Counted from the first letter of the stretch, positions 44,929 to 53,940 are shown. The stretch is DNA of 64,000 bases from JAJTFA01 sp051715425 (GCA_051715425.1 JBPXJS010000002.1:62001-126000), one strand, 5' to 3'. The notes: generated from the sequence alone by a model not told the origin. Program-made: numbers and translations.

Positions 44929-45229
44929 GCTGCTTGTTTTTTAATTGAGCCTCCAGTTGTGCCACACGTTCCTGCAACTCATTAAATGCTTTTTGGGTGG
45001 GTGTTTGCAATTCACCCAGTATATCGGTGATGTATTGTTTAATATCTTCTTTAATATGAGCTGCGCTGTCTTTACCACTGTTAAACAGTTCATCAATAAT
45101 CCGTTTGCCTTCTTCTTCGGTAATACGGCCTTCCACATTCATTTTATCAAGCAATTGTTTTGCTTTTTGGCTGGTGGAGGCTAACCCTACAGCCATATAA
45201 AGCATACTTTTTAAACGTTCATCCATCAT
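44918..45229 (-). CDS. Phasin-like small helical protein
   Basis: 103 residues. DERLKSMLYMAVGLASTSQKAKQLLDKMNVEGRITEEEGKRIIDELF followed by a helix and a leucine-zipper-like tail (AFNELQERVAQLEAQLKNK) is the pattern of COG3937/PhaF-like phasin-related proteins. It starts an operon with ubiB and the three-repeat coiled-coil gene. No PHA synthase is in the window, so a granule role is not shown. Confidence 0.8.
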   Translation of the reverse strand: MMDERLKSMLYMAVGLASTSQKAKQLLDKMNVEGRITEEEGKRIIDELFNSGKDSAAHIKEDIKQYITDILGELQTPTQKAFNELQERVAQLEAQLKNKQHEV

Positions 45230-45348
45230 CTGTAGTTTTGGTAAAAGTAACAGATTGGCTGTTTAAACAAAATGATGAATATCAGGATTAAATAGGATAT
45301 CCGCTACCAGGCTTTGGTACGGATCATAAAAGAAAAGGAGAGGGGAAA

Positions 45349-46038
45349 TCAGCCTGCTGTCTGGCTATCGCTTTCTATTTTACCATCGCGCATGCGCACA
45401 ATTCGTTTGGCTCTGCGGGCTATATCTTCTTCGTGTGTTACAATTACCACGGTATTTCCTTTCTGATGAATTTCTTCCATCAGCTCCATAATTTCATAAC
45501 TGGTTTTGGTATCGAGGTTTCCGGTTGGCTCATCGGCAAGGATGATGGATGGATTGTTTACCAAAGCCCTTGCAATGGCTACACGTTGGCGTTGCCCTCC
45601 TGAAAGCTCATTGGGTTTATGGTCCATACGATCGGCCAGCCCCACGCTGGTTAGCACCTGGGTAGCTTTTGCCATACGTTCTTTTTTGCCAAAACCGGCA
45701 TAAACCAGCGGCAGGGCAACATTATCAAGCGCGGTGCTGCGGGCAAGCAGGTTAAATGTTTGAAACACAAAGCCTATTTCCTTGTTGCGTATTTCGGCCA
45801 GTTCATTATCGCTCAGGTTGCTCACATCATGGTTATTGAGGATATACTTACCATCGGTTGGTGTATCCAGGCAACCCAGCATATTCATTAAAGTAGATTT
45901 GCCTGAACCTGAAGGCCCCATTAATGCCACATATTCTCCACGGTTAATGGTTAGATCCACGCCTTGCAGGGCTTTTACCTCTACCTCACCAATTTTAAAA
46001 TGGCGGGTGATGTTTTTGAGCTCAATAACAGCAGGCAT
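45349..46038 (-). CDS. ABC transporter ATPase, LolD/MacB type
   Basis: 229 residues. Walker A GPSGSGKST, Q-loop FVFQTFNLLARSTALDNVALPL, signature LSGGQRQRVAIARAL, Walker B IILADEPTGNLD and H-loop VTHEED. The sequence pattern (LQGVDLTINRGEYVALMGPSGSGKSTLMNMLGCLD) is that of MacB/LolD/FtsE-type ATPases that act with FtsX-like permeases in lipoprotein release or peptide export. The permease is not adjacent. It is the last gene of the pyrE-plsC-gatC series, 14 nt after gatC. Confidence 0.9.
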   Translation of the reverse strand: MPAVIELKNITRHFKIGEVEVKALQGVDLTINRGEYVALMGPSGSGKSTLMNMLGCLDTPTDGKYILNNHDVSNLSDNELAEIRNKEIGFVFQTFNLLARSTALDNVALPLVYAGFGKKERMAKATQVLTSVGLADRMDHKPNELSGGQRQRVAIARALVNNPSIILADEPTGNLDTKTSYEIMELMEEIHQKGNTVVIVTHEEDIARRAKRIVRMRDGKIESDSQTAG

Positions 46039-46052
46039 GTGGGTGGGGGAAA

Positions 46053-46343
46053 TTATTTATCTAAAAACTTTGGAACACGGAAATAGTCGGAATCTTTTTT
46101 AGGCGCATTTTTTAAAGCCTCTTCTTTGCTGATGGTGTGAATCACCTCATCTTCACGCAATACATTTACCGAGTTGCTCATAAATATCAGCGGCTCTACA
46201 CCGGTGGTATCTACCTCGTTTAATTTATCAATAAAAGACAAAATACGTGTGAGATCGGCCTTGATATGCTCTTTTTCCTCTCCGTTAAACTCCAGTTTGG
46301 CAAGGTCGGCCAGCTTATCAATTAACTCATTCGAAATATCCAT
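46053..46343 (-). CDS. gatC: Asp/Glu-tRNA amidotransferase subunit C
   Basis: 96 residues, the usual GatC length and sequence: ELIDKLADLAKLEFNGEEKEHIKADLTRILSFIDKLNEVDTTGVEPL, then a loop ending VLREDEV and a C-terminal YFRVPKFLDK. It stabilises GatAB in the amidation of Glu-tRNA(Gln)/Asp-tRNA(Asn). Its start overlaps the end of plsC by 17 nt. Confidence 0.93.
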   Translation of the reverse strand: MDISNELIDKLADLAKLEFNGEEKEHIKADLTRILSFIDKLNEVDTTGVEPLIFMSNSVNVLREDEVIHTISKEEALKNAPKKDSDYFRVPKFLDK

Positions 46344-47079
46344 GTTCGGCTAATTTAGCTGCAATAATATCAAAAACTTTTTGCTTCAGGGCAGGAAGGT
46401 CATCTTCGGTCATCCCTTTTGTGGAAATGGGCTTATGGATATATTGAATAACAGTTCCCGGTCTGAAATGAAATCCCCCGTAATCGGGCAATATTTTCCA
46501 GTTGTTAATAATGGTTACGGGTAAAATATCCGTTTGCGTTTCAATAGCCATTTTAAAGGCACCGTCTTTAAATTTACCCAGCTTGGGTGTAAATGTAGGG
46601 ATGGTACCCTGAGGGAAAATAACAATGCTCTTTTTATCTTTTATCAGTTGATCTTTTGCTTTTTGGTAGGCCATAGCAGAGTGGCGGGCACTTTTTCTAT
46701 CAACGGCAATATCAATGGTGCGGAAAAAAATCCCGAAAATGGGAACCTGTGCCAGCTCAATTTTTGCCATAAAATTAAAATCGAGTTTTAGTTTTACAGT
46801 GAGGGTTACAATATCCAGCTTGGAGGTATGGTTAGGGGTAATTACATAAGCTTTGGAAGGATCAACAGGCTCTTCCATATACTGTTTGGCCCTGATGAAC
46901 CCACATAAAAAAAGCCAGCGCCCCCAAAGTTTACGCAACTGATGCCCCTGGCTGTATCTTTTAGGATGCGCCAGGGTGTAAAGAAAACCTGGATACAATA
47001 CCGAAAACCCAATAAAGGTAATGATGGCAAAGTAGGAGGCTAAAATATTTTTAATAACGTTTTTTACTGCTCTCATCAA
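46327..47079 (-). CDS. plsC: 1-acyl-glycerol-3-phosphate acyltransferase family
   Basis: 250 residues. An N-terminal membrane helix (YFAIITFIGFSVLYPGFLYTL), then the acyltransferase domain with the H-x4-D motif NHTSKLD (His84, Asp89). The second motif is FPQGT (155-159), where most PlsC proteins have FPEGT. The family makes phosphatidic acid from lysophosphatidic acid. It is one base from the pyrE stop and overlaps gatC, so it belongs to a tight operon. The Glu to Gln change leaves the exact acceptor open. Confidence 0.85.
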   Translation of the reverse strand: MMRAVKNVIKNILASYFAIITFIGFSVLYPGFLYTLAHPKRYSQGHQLRKLWGRWLFLCGFIRAKQYMEEPVDPSKAYVITPNHTSKLDIVTLTVKLKLDFNFMAKIELAQVPIFGIFFRTIDIAVDRKSARHSAMAYQKAKDQLIKDKKSIVIFPQGTIPTFTPKLGKFKDGAFKMAIETQTDILPVTIINNWKILPDYGGFHFRPGTVIQYIHKPISTKGMTEDDLPALKQKVFDIIAAKLAEHGYFE

Positions 47080-47080
47080 A

Positions 47081-47728
47081 TTAACCGTTTTGTCTCCAGG
47101 TATCAGGTGATTGGCGCCACTCGGCCAGTTGTTGTAATTGCTCTGGTTTTACCAATCCTTTTTGAGCCGCAAGATCAATGAGTGCATTATAATTGCTAAG
47201 CGAGTAATAAGGGCAGGAAGCCAGCTCAAATGCCAGACGTGCTGCATCAAATCCATAGGTAAAAATAGACACCAAACCCAATACCTCACAGCCAAAAGCA
47301 CGCAGGGATTCTACGGCCTGAAGGCTGCTTTTGCCTGTAGAAACCAGGTCTTCCACCACCACCACTTTTTGTGCGGGATGAATATCGCCTTCTACTTGCT
47401 TGCCCATTCCATGTTTTTTAGCTTCTGAACGCACATAACCAAAAGGAAGTTCCAGTTCATCTGCTACCAGCGCCCCCGGAGCAATACCTGCTGTGGCTAC
47501 ACCAATAATGGCTTGCGCTTCCGGAAATTGTGTTTTTACCAGTTTGCCCAACTCGGCTTTAATAAAATTTCTTATTTCCGGATGTGAGAGGCTCAGTCTG
47601 TTATCACTGTAAATGGGCGAACGCCAGCCGGAGGTCCATGTAAATGGCTGCTCAGGGCTTAGTTTAATGGCGTTAATTTGTAATAAATATTCTGCTATCT
47701 TTGAGGCAGTCGTAAGCGATTCTTGCAT
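47081..47728 (-). CDS. pyrE: Orotate phosphoribosyltransferase
   Basis: 215 residues from the ATG at 47728, the usual PyrE length; a longer frame to 47776 is not needed. TSGWRSPIYSDNR, YVRSEAKKHGMGKQVEG (catalytic Lys region) and the PRPP motif VVVVEDLVSTGKSS are diagnostic. It adds phosphoribose to orotate in pyrimidine synthesis. It is the first gene of an operon with plsC, gatC and an ABC ATPase. Its -7 element TACATTTG overlaps the start codon of the divergent Nudix gene. Confidence 0.93.
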   Translation of the reverse strand: MQESLTTASKIAEYLLQINAIKLSPEQPFTWTSGWRSPIYSDNRLSLSHPEIRNFIKAELGKLVKTQFPEAQAIIGVATAGIAPGALVADELELPFGYVRSEAKKHGMGKQVEGDIHPAQKVVVVEDLVSTGKSSLQAVESLRAFGCEVLGLVSIFTYGFDAARLAFELASCPYYSLSNYNALIDLAAQKGLVKPEQLQQLAEWRQSPDTWRQNG

Positions 47729-47740
47729 CGGGCAAATGTA
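47696..47740. promoter_or_regulatory. Interlocked divergent promoters of pyrE and the Nudix gene
   Basis: Plus-strand TATCTTTG (47696-47703) lies inside pyrE and faces the Nudix start at 47736. Minus-strand TACATTTG (47733-47740) covers that start and faces pyrE. Only 7 nt separate the two ATG codons. Confidence 0.5.
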
Positions 47741-48338
47741 TAAAATATTCATCAACGAGAAACCCTTTATTATCACAGAAACAGATTCTGCGGATAAAGC
47801 TTATGCCCATTGTAAACGTGCACCTTACAAGGCCGAAAGCGTGGTTGAGTTTATAAAAGACTGTGAAACACTTAAATCCAAAGGTTATATATTGCTTGCG
47901 GATGATGCGGAACAGGCATTCAAAGATTTTTATACCCATTTTGTACCTATTGAAGCCGCGGGAGGTGTGGTGTTTAACCGGTTAAAAGAAATATTGCTTA
48001 TTAAACGCATGGGTAAATGGGATTTGCCAAAAGGGAAAATTGATGCCGGTGAATCTATAGAAGAAGCTGCTCTGCGAGAGGTGGAGGAGGAGTGTGGAAT
48101 TGATAAACTTAAACTGGTACGTGCCTTACCTTCTACCTATCATACCTACAAAATGCATAACCACCGTTTTTTAAAAATTACCTGGTGGTTCGAAATGCTT
48201 ACAGAAACAACCAAACCACTGGTGCCTCAAACCGAGGAACAAATAACGGAAGCACGCTGGTTCGACAGAAAAAAACTGAACCTGAATGAACTGGATACTT
48301 ACCTTTCTATAAGAGATTTGCTGGAGGGACTTGGCTAA
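47736..48338 (+). CDS. Nudix hydrolase with N-terminal extension
   Basis: 200 residues from the ATG at 47736. Residues 1-75 form a small extra domain (YKIFINEKPFIITETDSADKAY). The Nudix box is complete at about 106-128: GKIDAGESIEEAALREVEEECGI, preceded by WDLPK. The family cleaves nucleoside diphosphate-X compounds; the substrate cannot be read. Its stop overlaps the upstream reading of the next gene, whose ATG lies 7 nt downstream, so the two are probably co-transcribed. Confidence 0.85.
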   Translation: MYKIFINEKPFIITETDSADKAYAHCKRAPYKAESVVEFIKDCETLKSKGYILLADDAEQAFKDFYTHFVPIEAAGGVVFNRLKEILLIKRMGKWDLPKGKIDAGESIEEAALREVEEECGIDKLKLVRALPSTYHTYKMHNHRFLKITWWFEMLTETTKPLVPQTEEQITEARWFDRKKLNLNELDTYLSIRDLLEGLG

Positions 48339-48345
48339 ACCGCTT

Positions 48346-50925
48346 ATGATAAAAAAAAGTGGCTGGTACCCCCATTTGATGCTGCTGCTGCTTTTTTTGT
48401 TGGCTGGTAGTTTATCAAATGCGGCACTCATTAAAGGCAGGGTTACCGATGATAAAAATGAACCACTTCCTTTTGCCACAATATTTATAAAAGGTACCAA
48501 TATAGGGGTAACTTCAAACGATAATGGCTATTACGAGTTAAAGACAGATCCGGGTACTTATCAGGTAGTAGGCCAATACATCGGGTATCGCACTGCCACC
48601 AAAAGCATTACCGTTACAAATGATGGCATTACCGAACTGAATTTTAAACTGGCGCCCGAACAATATCAGATAAAGGAAGTAAATATCAGTGCCACAGCCG
48701 AGGATCCTGCCTACCCGATTATGCGGCAGGCCATTGCCCGCAGAAAAGTTTACCAGTTTGAAGCCAGAGAATATGCCTGCCGGGTATACCTCAAAGGCAT
48801 GCAACGTTTAACCACTGTACCCAAAAGGGTGATGCTGGTAAAAATCCCTGATGATATTAAGCCCGGAATTATTTACCTGAGCGAATCCTTATCAGACCTG
48901 AGTGTGCAATTACCCGATAAGGTAAAGGAAAAGCTGATATCCTCTAAAGTGAGTGGCGATAACCGTGCTTTTAGTTTTAACCGTGCAGGATCTATTAAGT
49001 TCTCTTTATACGAACCATTAATAAACTCCTTTGGATTAAGCGAGCGGGGTTTTGTATCGCCACTTGCCTCCAATGCATTTAGTATGTACACGTTTAAGCT
49101 TGCCGGTGAGGTAAAGGAGCAGCAACAAACCATTTATAAAATTCAGGTTAGCCCAAGGCGCCCGCAGGATCCGGCTTTCAGGGGATATATTTATATTGTA
49201 AAAAACAGTTGGCGTTTGCACAGTACCGATTTGTTGCTCAATAAAGCAGCCGGACTGGAGTTTGTAGATACCCTGTATATTAAACAGCAATACGCACCTC
49301 AGGGAAACGGCATCTGGCTGCCGGTGAGCCAGCGTTTTATTTTTCAGTTTGATGCGTTTGGCTTTAAGGGAAACGGATATTTTGTAGCTGCTTATTCCCG
49401 TTACAAAGTAAACTCCAGTTATCCGCCATCGTTTTACGAAAATGAAACGCATGCAGTGGTGAAAGATGAACCAACCCCTCAGGTAAAAAAAATACCAAAA
49501 ATAAAAGTTCAGGCCCGGCAACCTGCAAAGGATTCATCCCTGTTTGATAAAAAATATTTTAACAATGAGGTGATGCAGGTAGATAAACAAGCCAACAAAA
49601 CAGACGACCGCGTTTGGGATAGCATCAGACCTGTACCTTTAACAGAAGAAGAAAAATTGGATTATCATGAAAAAGATAGTGTACAGGAAGTAAAGGAGTC
49701 GAAACCCTATATGGATTCGATGGACCGGAGAAGAAATAAACCGGAATTGTTTACCAACCTGCTTACCGGTTATACCTATTCCAATTCATACCAAAAAAAG
49801 TATTATAACGTAGAGCCTCCGCTTACCGTTATTCAATACAATACCGTAGAGGGTTTTGTGCTTAATCCCCGGCTTAATTATTCAAAGGCTTTTGAGGATA
49901 ATACCGAATATGAAATATATGGTCAGTTCCGTTATGGTTTTGCTTCTGAAAAATGGTATGGAAAAGCAGGCTGGAGCTGGTATTACAACCCCATTAAAGA
50001 GTCGACTATTGGAGTAGAGGGAGGCCAGTTTGTTTCGCAATTTAACGGGCAGCAGCCCATCACTCCTTTTATCAATACCATGTATACCCTGTTTGATGCA
50101 CGTAATTACCAGAAGTTATTGGAGAAAACATTTGCCAGGATATATTTTAGAAGCGAAGTAAAAAATGGATTAAGGCTAAATTCCAGCGTGGAGTGGGCCA
50201 ACAGAAGCAACCTGTTTAACCAAACCACATTTTCTATTTTAGGCGATGGCAAAAAAACGTTTACATCCAACCAGCCCGTTAATCTGGAAAAGGGAGCAGG
50301 GGTATTTGCAAACCATCAGGCTTTGTTGTTTGATATGGCCTGGCAAATCACTTTTGCTCAAAAATATATTTCACGCCCTGATATGAAAATTGATTTTCGG
50401 AGCCCATATCCGGTGATTACCCTGGCGTACCGCAAAGGCATAAAAATAAATAACCTGGCCCCCGATTTTGATGAGGTAAATATCCAAGCCCGCTATAGCA
50501 AACATTTTGGTTTAATGGGACTGGGAAATGCCAGGTTGGGTACCGGTACTTTTTTAAACAACAGCAAAGTGTATGTAATGGATCTGCACCATTTTGGAGG
50601 CAACCAAACCATGCTGTCGTTAAGGGGATTCAATGGTTTTCAGTTGTTGGATTATTATTTATACAGCACCTCACGCTGGTATGTGCAGGGTTTTTACAAC
50701 CATCATTTTAATGGTTTTTTTATCAATAAATTGCCTTTGCTCAGAAAGTTGAAATGGCAGGAGGTGGTTACCTTTAATTATTTAAAAACGCAGCACCTCA
50801 ACAACTATCTGGAAGTGGGAGTGGGTATAGAACATATTTTTAAAATGGGTAGGGTAGATTATTATCAGGCATTTATAAACGGAACCTATTTAAGCCAGGG
50901 ACTCAGGTTTGGAATTGGGTTTTGA
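48346..50925 (+). CDS. DUF5686 outer-membrane protein with carboxypeptidase-like N-domain
   Basis: 859 residues from the ATG at 48346. Signal peptide (HLMLLLLFLLAGSLSNA), a CarboxypepD_reg-like domain (IKGRVTDDKNEPLPFATIFIKGTNIGVTSNDNGYYEL, about 32-115), then the DUF5686 region (YACRVYLKGMQRLT; PQDPAFRGYIYIVKNSWRLHSTDLLLNK). The C-terminal half is a predicted beta-barrel ending YLSQGLRFGIGF, with a terminal aromatic. Such proteins are TonB-receptor-like in layout but have no plug; function unknown. It is downstream of the Nudix gene. Confidence 0.85.
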   Translation: MIKKSGWYPHLMLLLLFLLAGSLSNAALIKGRVTDDKNEPLPFATIFIKGTNIGVTSNDNGYYELKTDPGTYQVVGQYIGYRTATKSITVTNDGITELNFKLAPEQYQIKEVNISATAEDPAYPIMRQAIARRKVYQFEAREYACRVYLKGMQRLTTVPKRVMLVKIPDDIKPGIIYLSESLSDLSVQLPDKVKEKLISSKVSGDNRAFSFNRAGSIKFSLYEPLINSFGLSERGFVSPLASNAFSMYTFKLAGEVKEQQQTIYKIQVSPRRPQDPAFRGYIYIVKNSWRLHSTDLLLNKAAGLEFVDTLYIKQQYAPQGNGIWLPVSQRFIFQFDAFGFKGNGYFVAAYSRYKVNSSYPPSFYENETHAVVKDEPTPQVKKIPKIKVQARQPAKDSSLFDKKYFNNEVMQVDKQANKTDDRVWDSIRPVPLTEEEKLDYHEKDSVQEVKESKPYMDSMDRRRNKPELFTNLLTGYTYSNSYQKKYYNVEPPLTVIQYNTVEGFVLNPRLNYSKAFEDNTEYEIYGQFRYGFASEKWYGKAGWSWYYNPIKESTIGVEGGQFVSQFNGQQPITPFINTMYTLFDARNYQKLLEKTFARIYFRSEVKNGLRLNSSVEWANRSNLFNQTTFSILGDGKKTFTSNQPVNLEKGAGVFANHQALLFDMAWQITFAQKYISRPDMKIDFRSPYPVITLAYRKGIKINNLAPDFDEVNIQARYSKHFGLMGLGNARLGTGTFLNNSKVYVMDLHHFGGNQTMLSLRGFNGFQLLDYYLYSTSRWYVQGFYNHHFNGFFINKLPLLRKLKWQEVVTFNYLKTQHLNNYLEVGVGIEHIFKMGRVDYYQAFINGTYLSQGLRFGIGF

Positions 50926-51046
50926 TGCAGGTGAGTATGGGTTAGCATGAATTGATTAATTTTAGACTGGCCGGAGGTTACTTCCGACCCTGATCATATT
51001 AATCAAGGTCAATTTTGTAAGAATCTTTTTAATTAAAATAAAACAC

Positions 51047-51068
51047 GTATATTTGAATATAAATATAC
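51047..51068 (+). promoter_or_regulatory. Palindromic operator containing the toxin-antitoxin -7 element
   Basis: GTATATTT-GAATAT-AAATATAC, perfect 8-bp arms, ends 8 nt before the antitoxin start. TATATTTG (51048-51055), a TAnnTTTG element, lies within it, which suits autorepression by an RHH antitoxin. Confidence 0.5.
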
Positions 51069-51075
51069 ACGTATT

Positions 51076-51324
51076 GTGACAACTAAACTTACACTTACAA
51101 TTGATGATTCGGTCATTTCAGTTGCCAAGAAATATGCTAAAAATAAAGGGAAGAGTCTTTCTGATATCGTTGAGAATTATTTGATGACATTAACATCTAA
51201 TGAAGATAAAGAGGAACTAATTTCTCCAAGAATATTGAAGTTAATGGGTTCAATTCAATTACCTGAAGATTTTGATTACAAAAGAGAACTCACCAGGGGG
51301 TTGTCAAAAAAATACAAAGTGTGA
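51076..51324 (+). CDS. DUF6364 family antitoxin
   Basis: 82 residues starting at GTG 51076 (TTG 51074 is out of frame). TKLTLTIDDSVISVAKKYAKNKGKSLSDIVENYLMTLT is the DUF6364 ribbon-helix-helix-like N-terminus; the C-terminus (PEDFDYKRELTRGLSKKYKV) would bind the toxin. Together with the following PIN gene, which it overlaps by 4 nt, it forms a type II toxin-antitoxin module and probably represses its own promoter. Confidence 0.88.
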   Translation: MTTKLTLTIDDSVISVAKKYAKNKGKSLSDIVENYLMTLTSNEDKEELISPRILKLMGSIQLPEDFDYKRELTRGLSKKYKV

Positions 51325-51749
51325 AACATATATTTCTCGACACAAATGTATTGATCGATTTTCTGGCAGACAGAAAACCTTTTTCCATCGAAGCTGCCAG
51401 GATATTTAACTATTCTTTAAAAAAGGAAGTGACCATATATGTTGCCGCAGTTTCATACAACAATATTTACTATATAGTGAGGCAATCTCATTCACATTCA
51501 GAGACTATAAAAATACTATTGGAACTACAGGGATGGACAGAGGTAATTGATTTGACGGGAGACGTAATAAACAAATCCTTGAATGCTGAGTTTAAGGATT
51601 TTGAAGACGCTATTCAATATCATTGCGCTAAGACGTTAAAAAAGATTGAATGCATTGTGACACGTGATACAAAGGATTTCAGGAAGAGTTCACTACCAAC
51701 GCTTACACCTAAAGAAGCTCTCACAATGATTGAAAACGCAAACTATTAG
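51321..51749 (+). CDS. PIN-domain toxin (VapC-like)
   Basis: 142 residues from GTG 51321. PIN-domain acidic residues are present: DTNVLIDFLADR (Asp7, Asp12), the mid-domain Glu/Asp in EFKDFEDAIQY and the C-terminal TRDTKDF. PIN toxins are Mg-dependent ribonucleases that cut tRNA or other RNA. Overlap with the antitoxin stop (GTGA) gives translational coupling. Confidence 0.88.
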   Translation: MKHIFLDTNVLIDFLADRKPFSIEAARIFNYSLKKEVTIYVAAVSYNNIYYIVRQSHSHSETIKILLELQGWTEVIDLTGDVINKSLNAEFKDFEDAIQYHCAKTLKKIECIVTRDTKDFRKSSLPTLTPKEALTMIENANY

Positions 51750-51788
51750 CACAATAGTTAAAGTGTCAGGTTATTATTATTAAAAAAC

Positions 51789-52568
51789 TCAAAGCCCTTT
51801 TGCTTCATTCCACAGTTGGTCCATTTCCTCCAGCGTCATGTCGGTTAATTTGCGGCCGGTTTCATTTGCTTTTTGCTCTATGTATTGAAAACGATGAATA
51901 AATTTCTGGTTGGTTTTTTCCAGCGCATCATCCGGATTGATATCGTATTTACGGGCCAGGTTAATTAATGAAAACAGAAAATCTCCAAACTCTTTTTCCG
52001 TTTTTTCCGATTGGGCATCCTCAGCAAACTCCTCTTTTAATTCAGCCAGTTCTTCATCCACCTTTGCCCATACTTCCTTGGCCGTTGGCCAGTCGAAACC
52101 TACCTGTGCAGCTTTCTCCTGCATGCGCAAAGCCTTTACAATGCTTGGTGTTCCTTTTGCCACCCCGCTTAATACTGATTTGTTTCCTTCTTTTAATTTT
52201 AACTGTTCCCAGTTTTCTTTTACCTGTTCTGCATTTTCAACCACCACATCACCGTAAATATGTGGGTGGCGCGATATGAGTTTATCACACAGGCTGTGGC
52301 AAACATCGGCAATATCAAAGGCTCCGCTCTCGCTGCCTATGCGTGCGTAAAAAACAATATGCAGCAATACATCTCCCAATTCCTTTTTAATCTCATTGGA
52401 ATCGTTTTTTAAAATGGCATCGCTTAATTCGTAAGTTTCTTCTATGGTAAGGTGGCGCAAACTCTCATTGGTTTGCTTCATATCCCACGGACATTTTTCG
52501 CGCAGCTCATCCATAATATCAAGAAGGCGCGAAAAGGCATCGAGTTTTTGTTGTTTGGTGGCTGACAC
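51789..52568 (-). CDS. mazG: Nucleoside triphosphate pyrophosphohydrolase MazG
   Basis: 259 residues, the two-domain MazG length. Domain 1: LREKCPWDMKQTNESLRHLTIEETYELSDAI and KKELGDVLLHIVFYARI (the ExxE and ExxD metal-binding set). Domain 2 repeats it (KVDEELAELKEEF; EFGDFLFSLINLARKY). It removes non-canonical or excess NTPs and can modulate the stringent response. Not linked to a toxin here; the adjacent toxin-antitoxin pair is on the other strand and convergent. Confidence 0.93.
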   Translation of the reverse strand: MSATKQQKLDAFSRLLDIMDELREKCPWDMKQTNESLRHLTIEETYELSDAILKNDSNEIKKELGDVLLHIVFYARIGSESGAFDIADVCHSLCDKLISRHPHIYGDVVVENAEQVKENWEQLKLKEGNKSVLSGVAKGTPSIVKALRMQEKAAQVGFDWPTAKEVWAKVDEELAELKEEFAEDAQSEKTEKEFGDFLFSLINLARKYDINPDDALEKTNQKFIHRFQYIEQKANETGRKLTDMTLEEMDQLWNEAKGL

Positions 52569-52658
52569 AGGTTGATGCTATTAATTATTGCCGCAAATTA
52601 AGCGGATAAAGAGAGCCGAACAACCAACTTGCTGTTTAGTTCTTATTAATTTATCAAC

Positions 52659-53906
52659 CTATTCTTCTGTTTCATAAATAATCAGGCCGGTACGTATCTT
52701 GGGTTCAATCCAGGTAGATTTTGGAGGCATAATCAGGTTGTTTTCTGCAATGGCTTTTACTTCTTCAATACTGGTTTGGTATAAGGTAATGGCCAGGTCA
52801 AAATCCTGTTTGTCTATAATTTCCTGTAAGGTTAAAATCCCTTTGCTTCCATCAAGAAATGATAAACGTTTATCTGTTTTGCTGTCCCTAATGGAAAAAA
52901 TCTTTTTCAGAATAAATTCTTCTACAATGCTCACATCAAGCGTTTCCAGCATACCCGATAATGTTTCGCCATGTTCAGGTTTTAGCTTTAACATATAAGC
53001 TGTTTTGTTAAAGTACAAACCAAACTCTTTGGGCTTTAAGGGTTGTGCGGGTAAATTACCGCTCGGAATCACATCAAAGTATTGCGCTATGGCCTGCATA
53101 AATTCAGGTTTGTGCACCAATTCATCTTTTATGAGGCGGTGGTATTCAAAAATATGCAGCTTGCTAAACGGGATCAGACAAACCGGAAAATAATTGAACA
53201 GGTCGGTGTTTTCATACAACGGATTCACCGTGCGCTCATATTCACAATGTGCCGCTGCACCTGCACTGCGGTGGTGTCCGTCTGCTATATACAATTTTGG
53301 AATCTTTTCAAACTCCTCACGTATCAGTTGTACATCTTCTTCCTTACTTACCACCCACAAATTGTGTTTTAACTGATCTGCGCTTATGAAATTATATTCC
53401 GGATTGTGGTTTTCAATATAGTGAGCCATCAGTTCTTCAATAGCTGAAGAATCGGGATATGTGAGCAAAACCGGATTTCCCAATTGTTTAAACCAGCGGA
53501 TATGATCTGCCAGTTCGTTTTGTTTTTCCGTTAAGGTATTTTCGTGTTTTAAAATATGGTTGTGGTTATAATCATCCACACTGGCTGCGGCAATAATTCC
53601 GGTGTAGGCGTTGCTGCCTTTTATTACCCGGTAAAGGTAATACGAGTCGGCAGGATCCTTTACCAGCCAGCCTTCTTGCTTGAACTTTGCCAGGTATTCC
53701 AAACCAAGTGGAAAATGTTTCTCCGGATTTTTTTTCTCCCCTTTAAAATGCAGGTAGGGCTTTACAATATGCAGGTAGCTGTAAGGATTGTTTTCCAGTT
53801 CCTGGTGCGATTTATCCCTGCTGGCAGAATCGTAGCTGGGTGCAGATATTTGTGCAGCTTTATCTCTTGCCGGCCGGAGGGCTTTAAATGGTTTTACAAT
53901 AGCCAT
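52659..53906 (-). CDS. DUF1015 family protein
   Basis: 415 residues, the usual DUF1015 length. Family marks: IVKPFKALRPARDKAAQISAPSYD at the N-terminus and LYIADGHHRSAGAAAHCEYER (about 205-225). Some relatives are annotated as SerK-like or HprK-related kinases; in some genomes the family clusters with serA/serC, as here, which fits a serine-metabolism link. It lies 89 nt after serA on the same strand, with a terminator between them. Confidence 0.85.
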   Translation of the reverse strand: MAIVKPFKALRPARDKAAQISAPSYDSASRDKSHQELENNPYSYLHIVKPYLHFKGEKKNPEKHFPLGLEYLAKFKQEGWLVKDPADSYYLYRVIKGSNAYTGIIAAASVDDYNHNHILKHENTLTEKQNELADHIRWFKQLGNPVLLTYPDSSAIEELMAHYIENHNPEYNFISADQLKHNLWVVSKEEDVQLIREEFEKIPKLYIADGHHRSAGAAAHCEYERTVNPLYENTDLFNYFPVCLIPFSKLHIFEYHRLIKDELVHKPEFMQAIAQYFDVIPSGNLPAQPLKPKEFGLYFNKTAYMLKLKPEHGETLSGMLETLDVSIVEEFILKKIFSIRDSKTDKRLSFLDGSKGILTLQEIIDKQDFDLAITLYQTSIEEVKAIAENNLIMPPKSTWIEPKIRTGLIIYETEE

Positions 53907-53940
53907 GTATGTATCACAGATTTCTAATATATAAGAATAA

